Assembly (NCBI RefSeq): GCF_021869535.1
Contig: NW_026262734.1
Span: 98,647,285 to 98,711,284 of the forward strand
DNA from: Mytilus californianus
Taxonomy: Eukaryota; Mollusca; Bivalvia; Mytilida; Mytilidae
Direction: 5' to 3'
Length of the DNA: 64,000 nt
The notes under the pieces: model-generated
Told to the model about the DNA's origin: nothing
Seen by the model: only the letters and a program-made list of their open reading frames with translations
Databases searched by the model: none
Shown here: piece after piece, positions 46,469-59,108 of the stretch
Position numbering within the stretch: position 1 is the stretch's first letter
Layout of the letters: the number at the start of each line of letters is the position of its first letter
Translations under genes and position numbers: made by a program

Positions 46469-49381
46469 GTCACTTGCTGGTTATATTAAGTATAGTGGCA
46501 AATATTTCATGCATTTTTAGTACGTATGATTGGTGAGTAAACAATTCCAGCGTAGAACGCTTTTATTTCGACTATTTAACTGCGGTGAATAGTTGGCAAA
46601 TCCAATTATATCACATTTTCCTTATTGTTGTATTCAGGATAAAAACAAAGACAATATATCAGATCACAACTATGTCATTATATGGACAGAATAGATATTT
46701 AAAACCATGTCATTATCGACAGAACAGAAGTTTAAAACTATGTCATTACCGTTATGTAGGGGCTTAGTATAAAAATAAAAAATATTTAATTGAACCAATT
46801 AACGGTTCATTGAGGACATGATTTACAGTTAGTAAATATAGTTGTACGTATATATAAGGAGATTGAGAAATAGAGAGATGATGTTTACATAGCAAAATTT
46901 GTATATCTGGTTTCATATAAAGCATCATCTACCATTTCGTAGTAAAACCTCATTAAACACATTGGTATACCAGACAGACGTATGGTATGTCTAAAACATT
47001 AGTGTGCTTGATTACATCAAAATAGTATGAAGGTCGTCGAACACATTACATAGTTAAAGAGTTATAAAAACAAACCAAAATCAAAAACGCTGTGCCAAAA
47101 AGAGGCTACGGCCATCTAAGCCTGGTGATAGTACGACTGCAGTGTTAGTAAATAAGACCAAAAATTCTTCAATGCTATGACTTTGTATTAGTTTTGTTAT
47201 GTAAATGAAAATATATATATTTCTAATGACAATTGTTTGGAAATCAAAATAACCATGAACATGATCAAGTGTAAACGAAGAAGATTAAAAATTATTGTTC
47301 TAATAAAACACAATCAACCTAAAAATCTGATTAACAGATATACATTTATCTTTTGAATGATGTCACATTCGGAGAATTCTACGGATGTTAATTTTTTTAG
47401 TGTCAAGTAGAGAATGACACTGATGCGACCGGAATGAAGATATAAGTGGTACTTTTAGGAGTCAGGGCTGATATGCATTAAACCACTTTTAAAAATTAAG
47501 ATATTCAATCGTAGTAATAATTTATCTTAGGACATGTAGAAAACTCCGTCCGTTCAGAACAAATCTTAACTTAAGTAGTTTTATGCATATCAGTCCAGAC
47601 CACCAATTCATTCACTCCAATTTAGAATATATGTAAAAGTAGCCCAACTCTGAAAAAAATCATGCGTTTGACATTGTTGTTTACCTAAACCAGCAAATGA
47701 ATTTACACGAATGTAACTTTTTCTGTTTGAGAAATATATTTTGAACCCAAATTTACTTTGTGCATGAACTTGCAACAAAGTTATAGGAAAGTTATGCTCA
47801 ATAGTATCCAAATGAAGATTTTCAGTAGCCCAACATGCTACTTTTAATACCGAACATCAAGTGTCACTACAAGACTTTAAACATTGGTTTAAAAATTGGC
47901 ATGTAGAAAGTTGATATATGTATAAGTCAGGATATACATGGTTTTACTTAAAGTAAAATATTTAGCATGTTTAGAGAGCTGTGAAAATTGAAAAATTTGG
48001 TTGAATATATAGGGATTTTGAATTGGTGGTCTGACACTCATATTAGGACACCATCCCTTTATATGTTATAGTAAAGATCCCAAGTTAAAAAGACTAAAAA
48101 CAATAAAAACTTGTTAAACTGTTAAAAGAGTTTCAGAATCAAATACCGAATCCCTAGAAATTCCGATTAGCCATGAACCACTAAATTGACGTAATGCTAT
48201 TTAAATTGCAATGGTGTAATGCGGAGTCTTTATCCTTAAATTTTAATGTTCTTATTGTTTGGATGACGCCTCGGTTGAGAATTGAGAGTTATGGGGGTCT
48301 GGATGGGGTTTACAGAATAGAGAATAATGGATGAAAGTGCAGAATAAAGGGCAAATAATATAAAGAATAGAGCAAAATAGGCCAAAAGAAATCAAAAGAG
48401 AATTAAGGGGTGCTGAAATATAAAGAATATAGAATAAGGGCAAAGATAAATAGAGAATATAGAACAAATGTAAAAATAGAGAAGGAATAAAGAAAAAATG
48501 TCTAACATGTTAAACAATAAAGAAATGAAGGACCCCATCCCGACCCTAGGACAAAAGTATGCAATGTTACTTGATAACAGTAACAAAGCTTCTTGATAAA
48601 ATAAGCAACAACAACAACAAAAAAACGGAAATAGGAAGTAGGAAAAAGGAATCGAAGCAAACACAACCTTAAACCTATGGGAATTGTTTCGATGAAACTA
48701 TTTTACGACAAATGTTATTCAAATTTACTTGTTAATATTTCTGTGTAATTATATGGTCGTAGATTGTCGTTTTAACTTTGTTCCGGAAACTACTTGTTAA
48801 ATGCATTTATGTTCAAGTACTTGCCCTTACATTTAAATTGAACATCTTACAAGTTGATTTTTCCTGGAAATAAAGCAATACAGAACTACATGTAATACTA
48901 GAAACAGATCAAACAATCTAATAACTGTACCTTAAAATATTAAGTTATCACGTGACCAGAAAAGTTAGTCTAATGACCTTTGACTTTCTTACAATGATAG
49001 AACTGCAGGATTTTCTGATTTCCTGGTAACTTTGAAACGATTACAAAAACTTATCAAACACCAGACGCACGTTTCGTCGAGCTACAAAAGACTCATCAGT
49101 TATGCTTGAATCCAAAAAAGGCCAAATAAATCAAAAATTGAAGAGCATTGAGGAACCAAAATTCCGAAAGGTTTTTCCAAATACAGCTTAAGTAATATGT
49201 TTCTGGAGTAGAAAAGCTTTCGTAATTCGAACAGTTCAGTTTTGTAAACAAACATTTGATTAATACATATGACCATATCAATGATATTTCAAATCAACAC
49301 AGAAGTACGAACTACTGGGCTGGTGATACCATCGGAGAGGAATCCTTCACCAGCAGTGATACATTTGTTTCTTTTTTTCAG

Positions 49382-49849
49382 AAGAATGAATGAACAGTGA
49401 TATTTCAATTACGTCCTGATCTAATTCAACATGGCTTCGCAACAGCCTCTCATACAGAAAAGTTCTAATGTGAAAGGGGACAGTTTTGTGATTGATGACA
49501 AGCTCTCAGCTTCCCACAAAGCTCTGATAAAAAATTCATGTATGAATTCAGACTCGTTCTCGCAATTTTACACTCCTCCAGTGTTAAAAAGTTCATGGTG
49601 GAGAAATAAAACAAAAACTTTGATCTTGACAGCCTTAAAAATATTAGTTCCTATTGCGTACATCTGTTATATGGTTTACGCAGTGTGGTATAGCTCTGGT
49701 CGAGCTGGTTTGCTTGCATGGGATATTTTCCTTCTAATTGTATGGATTTTCATATTTACGAAAAGACCAAAACGTCTAGTCATTCAAGGAAAAACAGCAC
49801 TCATCATCAAAATCCGGTTATTGATATCAAAGGGTACCTATGTTAGAGC
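49382..49849 (+). CDS. SLC28A-like: First coding exon of a second SLC28/CNT gene copy
   Basis: ATG at 49431 opens a 139-residue exon that differs from exon 1a by eight residues, among them T8I, a glycine for glutamate in the YSSGRAG loop, and lysine for arginine in RPKR. Acceptor (AG at 49380-49381) and donor (GTGAGT from 49850) are intact and the phase is unchanged. No other transporter exon is visible to the end of the window, but intron-matching sequence resumes at 54.33 kb. This looks like the 5' end of a tandem paralogue running off the window; a truncated duplicate is the alternative. Confidence 0.8.
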
Positions 49850-50332
49850 GTGAGTATGTTTTAATCACTATAGACTTAAAAATAATAATATAACTACATT
49901 GTACATTCAATTTGTGTATACTGAAAGAATGTATGAACAGACCGAGAGTATTGTTTTGTCATAAGGTTGCTGTCTCGATTAGTTATACAATACCACGCAT
50001 CTCATTTTATACATACTCGTGCAGTATATTACATGTATTAACAATGAGGTTAGACAAAGGGGATATGAGTGTTTAAAAATGGTAGACTAAAAGAAACCCA
50101 CGATGTACCATAAATAGGAGTATTTTACTTTGGTTTAAACACTATCTTATTCAATGAATTCAATGATGATATAAAAGATAACAAAGTATGGGCATAAACA
50201 ATTGGATGCAGAAACGAGCAATATTTTTATCTGTCTCAAACAATTGAGGACATTCACACTAAATATAAAAACTTGGAGCATGGTCTGTCATTTGGAATAT
50301 TTCGATTTTGCTTTTAAGTAAAACATGCCTTA

Positions 50333-51657
50333 GGGGACGACCATTTGATATTCTGGGGGGGGGGGGGGGGGGGGGGGGCAGGAGGATTTGTTTTGGATCG
50401 GTTATTTATTTTTGTAAACTAAGAGGACAGATTATCTATTTTCTGCACTATTGAAGCAAGATTTTTCATTTTCATTAAAGCAAGGGACTGATTATTTATT
50501 TTCACAACTATATTTATAATATTCGAAAACATACAATTTTTAAATTATTTGTTTATTATAAATAATTCATGTATAGTCAAGTCATTATGTACCATTTAAT
50601 CAGAATTAATTATTATCCTCTGCAGAAATGAATCTTCTATATTTCCCAATGCATATACATGTATTGCATACATACACAGTATTAAAGTTTGGTTGTAACT
50701 AAGGCTCTTTTAAAAGTATTGGCAAACATTTTTCGCCGTGCGGAGCGAGGCAAAATTTTTTTTGAAGGGTTTTTGAACCGCTGAAGGCCCAAGAAGCTAT
50801 AGATCAAATGATGCAAAATCATGCCTTCTGGGTGTTCCCCAGACCCTTTCTTAAACTGAAAATGCAAGTTCTGTTTTAATAATTTTATGACAATATTTTG
50901 GTCTCAAAGCAAAATCACGTTATAGATTCAGTGTACAACTTAAGTTTCTAGGGACAACATCAAAAGACAAATATGCATGATAAAGCAAAAATGTAATTCA
51001 CATAGTTAAGTCTGTGGCTGCTGTGTTTTTTTAAACTCATGATCAAGTTAATAATAAAATTACTAAATTACAAAATGAATGCAACACTAACAGAATACAG
51101 AAGGGCAATCAATGAACAAAAGACAAATAAATAAGAAACATTAATCCCGAAAAATCAGGGGCTACGTCTAAGGGAGAACAGAACTTGCTTCTTGCAAGAC
51201 ACTCACGGTGAACACAATTTGATATGGAGACAAGCGTTTGGTTTTGAAATTTCCTACATGAGGCATTTGTCTCAATGTAGTTACGGCCCTGATTTAATAA
51301 AAGTGAGGTAAGTGTTCCTGAGACAATTAACCTCAAGTTAAATGAAACCAATTTTCTGACATTTCAAGTATATTTAAATATTTATACTTTTATTATTAAA
51401 AGATATGGGAAGTGTTTCCCGATTTTTTTTTTGGAAAAAAGATGAATTTATGAAGAATCTTGTGCCATCTCATACTTTCGATTAGACCTGCTGAGTTATT
51501 TATTTTCAATACATTGCAAGTCAGGTAATTTATTTTCAAACTACCACAGAACAAACCATTTATTTTTGTGATTATCAAGGCTGAGTTATTTATTTTCAAA
51601 ATCCTCCTGCCCCCCCCCCCCCCCCCCCCCCCCCCAGAATATCAAATGGTCGTCCCC
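50333..51657. mobile_element. TIR element with TA target site and G24/C26 homopolymer pair, 1.3 kb
   Basis: The termini are inverted repeats beginning GGGGACGACCATTTGATA, followed on the left by a run of 24 G (50355-50378) and on the right by 26 C (51610-51635), then GCAGGAGGATTTTG or its complement. It is flanked by TA at 50331-50332 and 51658-51659. Copy A has the uninterrupted site at 4585-4586, so the insertion postdates the duplication. Both ends contain repeated GTTATTTATTTTC words in the same orientation. No transposase is visible. Confidence 0.85.
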
Positions 51658-51662
51658 TAATT

Positions 51663-51763
51663 NNNNNNNNNNNNNNNNNNNNNNNNNNNNNNNNNNNNNN
51701 NNNNNNNNNNNNNNNNNNNNNNNNNNNNNNNNNNNNNNNNNNNNNNNNNNNNNNNNNNNNNNN
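51663..51763. other. Assembly gap (run of N)
   Basis: About one hundred N directly after the homopolymer-ended element. The run length may be a placeholder, so the true missing sequence could be much longer and could contain exons of the second transporter copy. Confidence 0.99.
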
Positions 51764-54320
51764 TCTCCTTATTTTTATACATTTGCCTCTGACGGATTAC
51801 ACAATACCAACGTCGACTACACACGAATCCGGATCCGTTCGCCCTGATTCGCGCTCGCCCTAGTACCTGTTCGCCATAAATCCTGTTCGCCCTGGGTTTG
51901 TTCGCCCTTATACCTGTTCGCCCTAGGTCCGTTCGCTCTGATTTTTATTTTATTTTGTTGTTTTGTTGTATAATGCTTACTATTTGAAAAGAGTATGTTA
52001 AAGTATGTTTCGCCGAATATTTATGTTGTATTGATGCTACCAAAAAATATTTTCCTTTTATCTGCACTGTAGAGTACCAGGAATACAAGGTATTTAATTT
52101 AAGATAACTGAAGACCATGTTATCTGCATGTATTTATCTTTATTGATAAATTTTAACAATTTCAAAACAATCATTAACAGTTATAACAAGATCCAACTTC
52201 GCATCACACACCAGTTATGTCCTTATTTTTTACAATATTATTTTATAGAGCACAATGCATATATAGGAGATGTGTCAAAACGAACTTGAGATCAAAGAAC
52301 CCAATCTGTGTGCGAAACAAAAACCCCTTTTATATTTTACAATTCGTACATCGTTGTTTTTACTCATTCCAAGCTGACTAGTTTATTTAAAAAAAATGTT
52401 ACTTTCATTATTAATCCAAAAGACAATGAGTACAAAAGTAAATGAGCTCAAACATACATATATATTATGCATCATGATATGATACAGTGATGATTTATAT
52501 TCTTAGCATTAAGTAACCCTACAATAGTAAGCTGTACTTTGGATGTTTGTATCAGTATAGTTTGTCTTTAATCCTATTTTCAAAACTGTATACATTAGAT
52601 GTACAAAAGATTATATATGATATGTTTATGATCTTAAGGAAGTATCGAGGAATGTCATCGGATACTAGTCTTACAAAAAAAAAGGGAATTGCAGCGTAAT
52701 ATCAAAAACGGAGAACAAAGTATTTAATTGTCGCACTGTGTGTCTGTGTATGTCTAATTATTTGCGGAACCACTGTTTTTCAACTGATCAAGATTTATGT
52801 AACAACATGTTCAAACGACTGTTACAAGTCATCAACAGGAAGTTGTTGCTGCTGTCATGTTGCACGTTTATCTTTTTTTATTTCAAAACCCTGGTCAACT
52901 CTGTTACGATAAATGCCCTATATAAGCGAATAAGAGCGTTTTATTGATTGAATACTTGCCTATTGTTGATGCTGACAAATGATGTTATTTCGTCTGCGCC
53001 TGATTTAAATGTGGAAAGTGATACGGTGGATGTACATTTCAATCAATTAATCTAAATGCATACTAAATATGTTGATAATCATTAATACCTTATTTTGTTT
53101 TATTGCATTCAGTCAAAAAATCATGACTATCCGCCTCTAAATATTTATCAATATAAATGGATTTTGACAAAATCCTTGTGCGTTAATTAACTGTTTTTTT
53201 TCGAAAATAAAGAATTTCTATAACGCATATAAAATACAAATGAGCGGCAAGTAAAACCTTAAGATGTTTGATACTACATGGGTTATCTAAAGTAAAGTAC
53301 ATAAAAGTTATCAATTATCTTACCAGAATCACTTGTTGCTTACATCCAGAATACAGTATGGATATGAAACGTTAATGAAAGAAAGCATAACAATTATCAC
53401 AGTTATATTTTGTTTTTAAACGATAAACATATACTGGATTAAACTCGGAATTTCCTCTCAATATTTGAAAATAATAACATGTAATCTCCTACAATATGTT
53501 TTCACCATTAATGGTTAATGTACGCATTAGTAAATTCTGGATTATTATAATGGTTTTATTATCGATCAATATCAGATTACGATTTATAGTTTTTGATATT
53601 TAATGTATTCGTTGATTTGAAAAGAATCGGCGAACACAAATTATCTATAAAATAAATTTCTTTTGGTTCAAACGAAAATCGTTCTCGCTTGTAGATCCAA
53701 TTTAAACTGTAGTAATGGACCATTTTCTTTTTAATGGGAAGTGACGATTAAAAAACTGTAAACAGTTTAGCTATGAAAACGTAGCCTCAATTGTACCTTT
53801 TATCCTATTTTGATTTGGATCTAATAACTCACATATATTCATATAAAGGTATCACAGGAAATTTCGCTCAAACATCCTATTTGAAAATCCAGGTAAGGTT
53901 AATATTCCGGCGCTAAAATGTCCTATGATGTCGGCGTTCAAATGACCCAATGTACATTTTTTATTTTCGCTCAAATGTCCTATAAATATGCACTTCTTTG
54001 TGATAAATGTAACTTTTTATACATGATATAGCGTAGACATTACAACTAAAATTCCAAAGCTTGCAAAAGGAAAAGCTAAATTGTGTTCTGCATCATAAAC
54101 ACATATTGACTATTCAAATTTTATCATTCTGCTCCTTTAAACAGATTTTACACATCATAAAGGTATCGAATTTTCATTTTTGTTGTTATGTTGTATAATG
54201 CTTACTATATATGTCACGTGATAACGTTTTACCCAATAGAATTGTTTGAAATATATGTAAGGTATAATGATATTAATTATTGAATTACATTGAAAATTAT
54301 TACTTGAATATAAAGTAGCG
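51764..54320. other. Region between gap and resumed duplication; TTCGCCCT tandem motif, no gene seen
   Basis: At 51835-51935 the word TTCGCCCT or a close variant recurs about seven times at 15-20 bp spacing. At 53865-53990 there are CGCTCAAATGTCCTAT-like words, related to the GCGCAAATGTCC unit at 4.7-5.97 kb. The sequence TTGTTGTATAATGCTTACTA-like occurs at both 51958 and 54190. These may be the ends of one 2.2-kb element. No coding exon was recognised. Confidence 0.45.
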
Positions 54321-54329
54321 TTTTTGTTT

Positions 54330-54609
54330 TTTGTCGTGAACCCCCTGATACGGTCACTTTATTGATAGGCTACCACGTGATATTTTACATTTTAACAAAG
54401 TTCATTTCAGTGTAGATCGGATAGTAAAGAAATAAAGACTAGGTTGCAGTCAAAAAATCATTTATATGTTAGAACCTATTTGCCTTTTGACAAAACATAT
54501 ATGTGTTTTAATAATGCGTATGTTTATTAAATATCAAGTATAATGATAACGCAATTATATAGTTCATGCTCTGAGACGGTCCCTGTACGTGTTGTGTGTG
54601 TAGACTTAA
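54330..54609 (+). repeat. Duplicated SLC28 intron 4 sequence, first segment
   Basis: Sequence from GTGAACCCCCTGA to the TTAA at 54606-54609 matches intron 4 at about 14090-14500 (GATACGGTCAC, TAGGCTACCACGTGA, AGGTTGCAGTCAA, GACAACGCAATTATAT-like words in order). The match resumes after 59109, again around 60000, and from 62150 to the window end (partner about 15020-16470). Confidence 0.8.
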
Positions 54610-57600
54610 AGGAGACGTGACACGAATTTTAAAAAAAATTTTTTTTTATTAAATTGATAAATATTAGTCTTAAAACATGTTTTGTACAGGAATTTTGTAA
54701 TATTCGTAATCAGTTCGATAAACTAAATCGAAATACTAAACGTAACTTTCAACAAAAGGAGCAGGATAATTTGACTAAACTGTTTCAAAGTCACAACACT
54801 CAGGACTTCTGGAAATACATTGGTAATATTGGTATTGCGAATGAACGTCGCCAAAACATTCCATTCAAAGTAAAAACAGATGACGGCTTTAGTAGTGATG
54901 TTGATGCTGTCCTGGACAAATGGAAAACAGATTATGAAAAACTATTTAATTCTGGTGATAATGGTAACTTTGATAACAATCATTTAGGCTGGGTAAAGGG
55001 AAACAATCATGTTTTCCCGACTAGGAACTGTGACACTTTGAACTGCTCTGTGACGAGACAAGATGTCATTGACGCTGTAAATAGGACTAAATTGAATAAA
55101 GCAGTCGGCTTTGACTATATTCCTGTGGAAAGTTTACGCAATAGCATATGTATAGACCTGTTATTTAAACTTATTTCATTCTGCTTTCAAAATGGTAAAG
55201 TGCCTGATTTATGGTTAAATGGAATTATAAATCCTATTCCAAAAAATGATAGTGGTTGTAAATTCGATCCTATGTCATATAGAGGTATAATTATTTTATC
55301 TATCCCATGTAAAATTTTTGCTGACATTTTGAATAAGCGTTTAAATAAATGGCTCAATGAAAATGAAATTTTATGTGATGAACAGAACGGTTTTCGAAAA
55401 GGTAGAAACTGTACAGATCATGTTTATGTATTAGATAATATTGTCAAAAGCAGAAAAAATGCAAAAAAGGATACATTTGTATGTTTTGTTGACGCAAAGA
55501 AAGCATTTGATACTGTTGATAGAGACTGTCTACTTTTCAAATTGAGAAAAATTGGTATTAGCGGTATATTTTTAAATTGTATTACTTCTTTATACAGTAA
55601 TGTCAATTGTGCAGTCAGAGTAAATAACTTTATGACATCCTTTTTTCCTGTTGCTCTTGGTGTAAAACAAGGCTGTGTTTTATCGCCGACTTTATTTTCT
55701 ATCTATGTAAATGATTTAGTCTCAGATATTAAAGAAGCAAATTGTGGTATTCAAATAGATGACATAATGGTCTCTTTGTTATTATATGCTGATGACATTG
55801 CATTGATTTCACCGGATGCAGAGAAACTGCAAAAGCAGTTGGACATTTTAAACAAGTGGTGTGAAAAGTGGAGATTAACTCTAAATAAAAACAAAACCAA
55901 AATTGTTCATTTTAGAAATAAATCTATACAAAGAAGTAATTTTCAGTTCAAATGTGGTGAACTTTGTCTTGAATATGCAACTGGTTATAAATATCTTGGT
56001 GTACTTTTGAATGAATTTTCGGATTATTCAATAATTGCCAAAGAACTGTATGCCAAAGCCTGTCTTTTAAATGTTGATTTTGATTATTTATGCGATATTA
56101 AAAACTTCGTTATCTTATGTGTAATGAGAACATGGTTCCTCTTTTAGCTAGTTCCTTTTATTATATGTTTTACCGACGTAAACATGTCATTTAGAAATTA
56201 TATATGTTTTTTATTTTTTTTTTTTTTTTATTTACGAAATACTTTTTAAATGTAACAAAGTTGTCCTTTTATGTATGTATTAGATGTTTGTTTTAATGAT
56301 AGTGTCTCATAAGTCGTTTTCGGCTGGCATCCTTTTACTAAATGTTAGGTTCTTATGACTTTATGTGTATATATATATAGATACGGTAATGGATGGTGAC
56401 ACTTTAATAAAAAAAATCTTACCTTATCTTATTATCTGTACAATTTTGCTGGTCAAAACCTGATCAATCGGCATTTTTCTGGTCAAAGAATCCAGCGCTT
56501 GTCATAATCAAGGATTTGTATAGTGATTTGTCATAATGAATGATTTTTAATTAGATAACGATCACGTGATCGTGCTTACGTCAGTGGTTACAAGCTGGGA
56601 AAATGTCTCTAACTGGACGATGTCGATACACTATGGACGGTATTGACAGCACTTTTCCCGATTACTGACAAACTATAAAGACAATTGACCTCATCAATTT
56701 GAGCCATTGTGTGTGGAAAATAACCAAGAAAAGGATATTAATTCTTCATGCGAAGAGTCCAACAACGACGATTTTTCAGACAATACCGATCGGATTGTTA
56801 CCATACATATTTGGTCTGTCTGATGAATAAATTTAATAGACCGCTTTCTGTATTTTTTTTTTATTTAAATAAAACTACTTTTAATCATGATTGAAAATAT
56901 AAATTTCTAATTATTGATGATCAAATTGTTCTGTTTTCTCTGTTACGGTAATGTTATAATTATGTGTGCGCCAGAAGCAGAAAAAAACGATAGTAAAAGT
57001 CAAATTAGGCGTTCGCATAGTGTCCGTTTTTTTGTGTGTTTTTTTGTTTTTTGTTTTTACATAGACTTTTAATAGGTATAAATTATCACCAAAAGTTATG
57101 CTTATAATTTTTTTGGTTGGAAACCATGCATCACACAAAGGATTTGTATAGTGAAAAATCCTTAATCACACTATTTCTGCATTAGGATATTCAATTAACA
57201 ATTTTATGTAAACAATTCAATTCAATATTTACTTCTCACCTTATGTATAAAATTACACAATACAAAACATTTATTGGAGGCTGTTGTTTTAGTGATTATA
57301 TGTTGACACCTATAGCATACTTGACCATGTGAAAGGTAAGAAGGCACCTGTAGTGTGATTTACGTGTTATGTTATTTACCTTTTAAAACAATACATTTTT
57401 AAGAAAAACTATCTTATGTTGAAATAATTAATATAGTTATACTAAACTTCTAAAGTATGCTATTCCATCCAGACCCTTATAAATCTAATTTCAAAGTAAA
57501 GGAAGTACACAAAGTAAATTCAAATTCACTTATTTCCATCCCTCTCTTTCAAATATCATTTAGCAATCAATTTGTTTATTGCTACCAGCAAAACGCTTGA

Positions 57601-59108
57601 GCCCATGAACATATTCGCAACACATAATGTTCTTTTTCATAATATTTCTTCTAAAAGGGGTCATTTGAATAAATGTTAGATTTTCAATCGGACTGAGCAG
57701 GAAAATGTTTACATGTAACATACTTCAGTCTTCGAGAACATGAGTTGTGTATTAGCTGTACTTGGCTTTGATCAAGCTTACATTTTTTCTGCGGAAATTA
57801 TTTTGTTATAAATAAGTTAATTTTCTCGTTAAAATTGTTTCACATTTTCACGTTGAAAACTTTAATAGCCGAATATACGGTATGGGGTTTTCTCACTGTT
57901 GGAGGCCTTACGGTAAACGACACTTTCTTCATTTATTATAAAGTTTCCATTTTAAAAAGAAATGTTTTTCATCATCTGAATCTTTACCAACTAAATAGTT
58001 GTCAATAATTATATTCGATGTTCAATATAATAAACTTGAGAATGGAATAAGGGAATGTGTCAAAGAGACAACAACCCGACCAAACAGCAGAAAAGAATGT
58101 AAAAGACTTATGATTCACATTCTCGTATCATTTCCTTATTTGCTTTTATGCTTTTTGTCTAACAATTTCTTATGAAGTGATAGACTTGCAAGCATACAGG
58201 AATATTACCTTTCCATCTCAAGAAGTCAATTAAAAAAATGTATCTGTTATAAACCTTTTTATATCTGCATATTCTTAAAAGCAATAAAAATAAGATCTAT
58301 ATACAGGTTGTCGATTAGATATCAACACTTGTTAGGGTATTTAATTGGTGGTGCATAAGGTACTGTATGGTCGTACAACAGGTGTTCATTAAACATATGA
58401 TTAGGTTGTTGTACCTGTATTACTATAATATATTCCAATCTCAACTGTGCCCTCGGCAAAACCAACATCCAGGATGTACACAAAGAGCTTATGAAGTAAT
58501 ATTGCGTAATAACTATGTCTTATCAATCCCCCATGTGGCGTGACACCTGAAGTTTGCAACTTCAAACGAGACCTGAAATTGCGAAACTCAATCATCTGTA
58601 CCGTACACCTGTGACCCATGATGTACTCATGGCATAGCACCCGAGACCCCAACTCTGGATTCCTTATGAAAGTGGGCGGAAAGAAGTGTAGTTTGGTCTT
58701 GTTAAAAAGTCTCATCTTTACACCTTCTAAATCTGCGTGTCATTCGAAAAACATAAAATATCATGTCAATATTCTTTTTAATTATATTGTTGAATCCATC
58801 GGCATCACACATAATCATTGTTTATCACTGTCATGCGTTTTGTTGGATAATAATCGAATCTAAATTTGTGCTGTACCCATATGTCGGTATGAATGAATGT
58901 AACCACTTACGTAGTAGCCTCGTTCTGAGCGACTTCCGGGATGGAAATATGCATATTTGACAGGTCGATAAATCGTTGCATTAAATATCATTAAAAGACA
59001 TATTTTACCAAATAGTTGACACTTACATTTCTATTGTTGTATTTTTGGGGAAAGTTAAGTATAAATAAACATTTTGAAACACAAATTGAAAATCGAGTCA
59101 TGTCTCCT
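54610..59108. mobile_element. TTAA-flanked TIR element, 4.5 kb, carrying a LINE fragment
   Basis: The ends are inverted repeats AGGAGACGTGACACGA and AGGAGACATGACTCGA, flanked by TTAA at 54606-54609 and 59109-59112. In transporter copy A the corresponding site (about 14490-14505) is uninterrupted. Inside lie a LINE reverse transcriptase (about 54640-56430) and 2.6 kb of mostly noncoding DNA with a family A fragment near 57830-57920 and a family C fragment near 58035-58095. No piggyBac-type transposase was recognised. Confidence 0.75.
54654..56147 (+). CDS. LINE (non-LTR) reverse transcriptase, 5'-truncated, internally deleted
   Basis: A 497-codon frame. Motifs in order: NKAVGFDYIPVESL (about residues 150-165), SYRGIIILSIPCKIF, DEQNGFRKGRNCTDHV, CFVDAKKAFDTVDR (first catalytic aspartate), GVKQGCVLSPTLFSIYVNDL, LLLYADDIAL (catalytic YADD) and the thumb KTKIVHF. 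There is no endonuclease domain on the N side, so it is 5'-truncated. After AKELYAKACLLN the protein jumps to a short C-terminal tail, so the connection domain and cysteine cluster seem deleted. The 3' UTR runs to about 56430 and ends in AATAAAAAAA plus short CTTAT-like repeats. Confidence 0.85.
   Translation: MINISLKTCFVQEFCNIRNQFDKLNRNTKRNFQQKEQDNLTKLFQSHNTQDFWKYIGNIGIANERRQNIPFKVKTDDGFSSDVDAVLDKWKTDYEKLFNSGDNGNFDNNHLGWVKGNNHVFPTRNCDTLNCSVTRQDVIDAVNRTKLNKAVGFDYIPVESLRNSICIDLLFKLISFCFQNGKVPDLWLNGIINPIPKNDSGCKFDPMSYRGIIILSIPCKIFADILNKRLNKWLNENEILCDEQNGFRKGRNCTDHVYVLDNIVKSRKNAKKDTFVCFVDAKKAFDTVDRDCLLFKLRKIGISGIFLNCITSLYSNVNCAVRVNNFMTSFFPVALGVKQGCVLSPTLFSIYVNDLVSDIKEANCGIQIDDIMVSLLLYADDIALISPDAEKLQKQLDILNKWCEKWRLTLNKNKTKIVHFRNKSIQRSNFQFKCGELCLEYATGYKYLGVLLNEFSDYSIIAKELYAKACLLNVDFDYLCDIKNFVILCVMRTWFLF

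Larger units (their letters stand above)
45421..50332 (+). repeat. Segmental duplication, copy B (partner 1-4586)
   Basis: Colinear with 1-4586, including promoter-side sequence, family D repeat (about 49050-49190) and transporter exon 1a. It differs by substitutions, small indels and a 70-bp insertion at about 46395-46468. It ends at the TA (50331-50332) where a 1.3-kb element has inserted. Confidence 0.9.

Noticed and set aside
58401..58715. 104-codon minus-strand open frame
   Set aside because: No recognisable domain; it lies in the noncoding part of a TTAA-flanked element.
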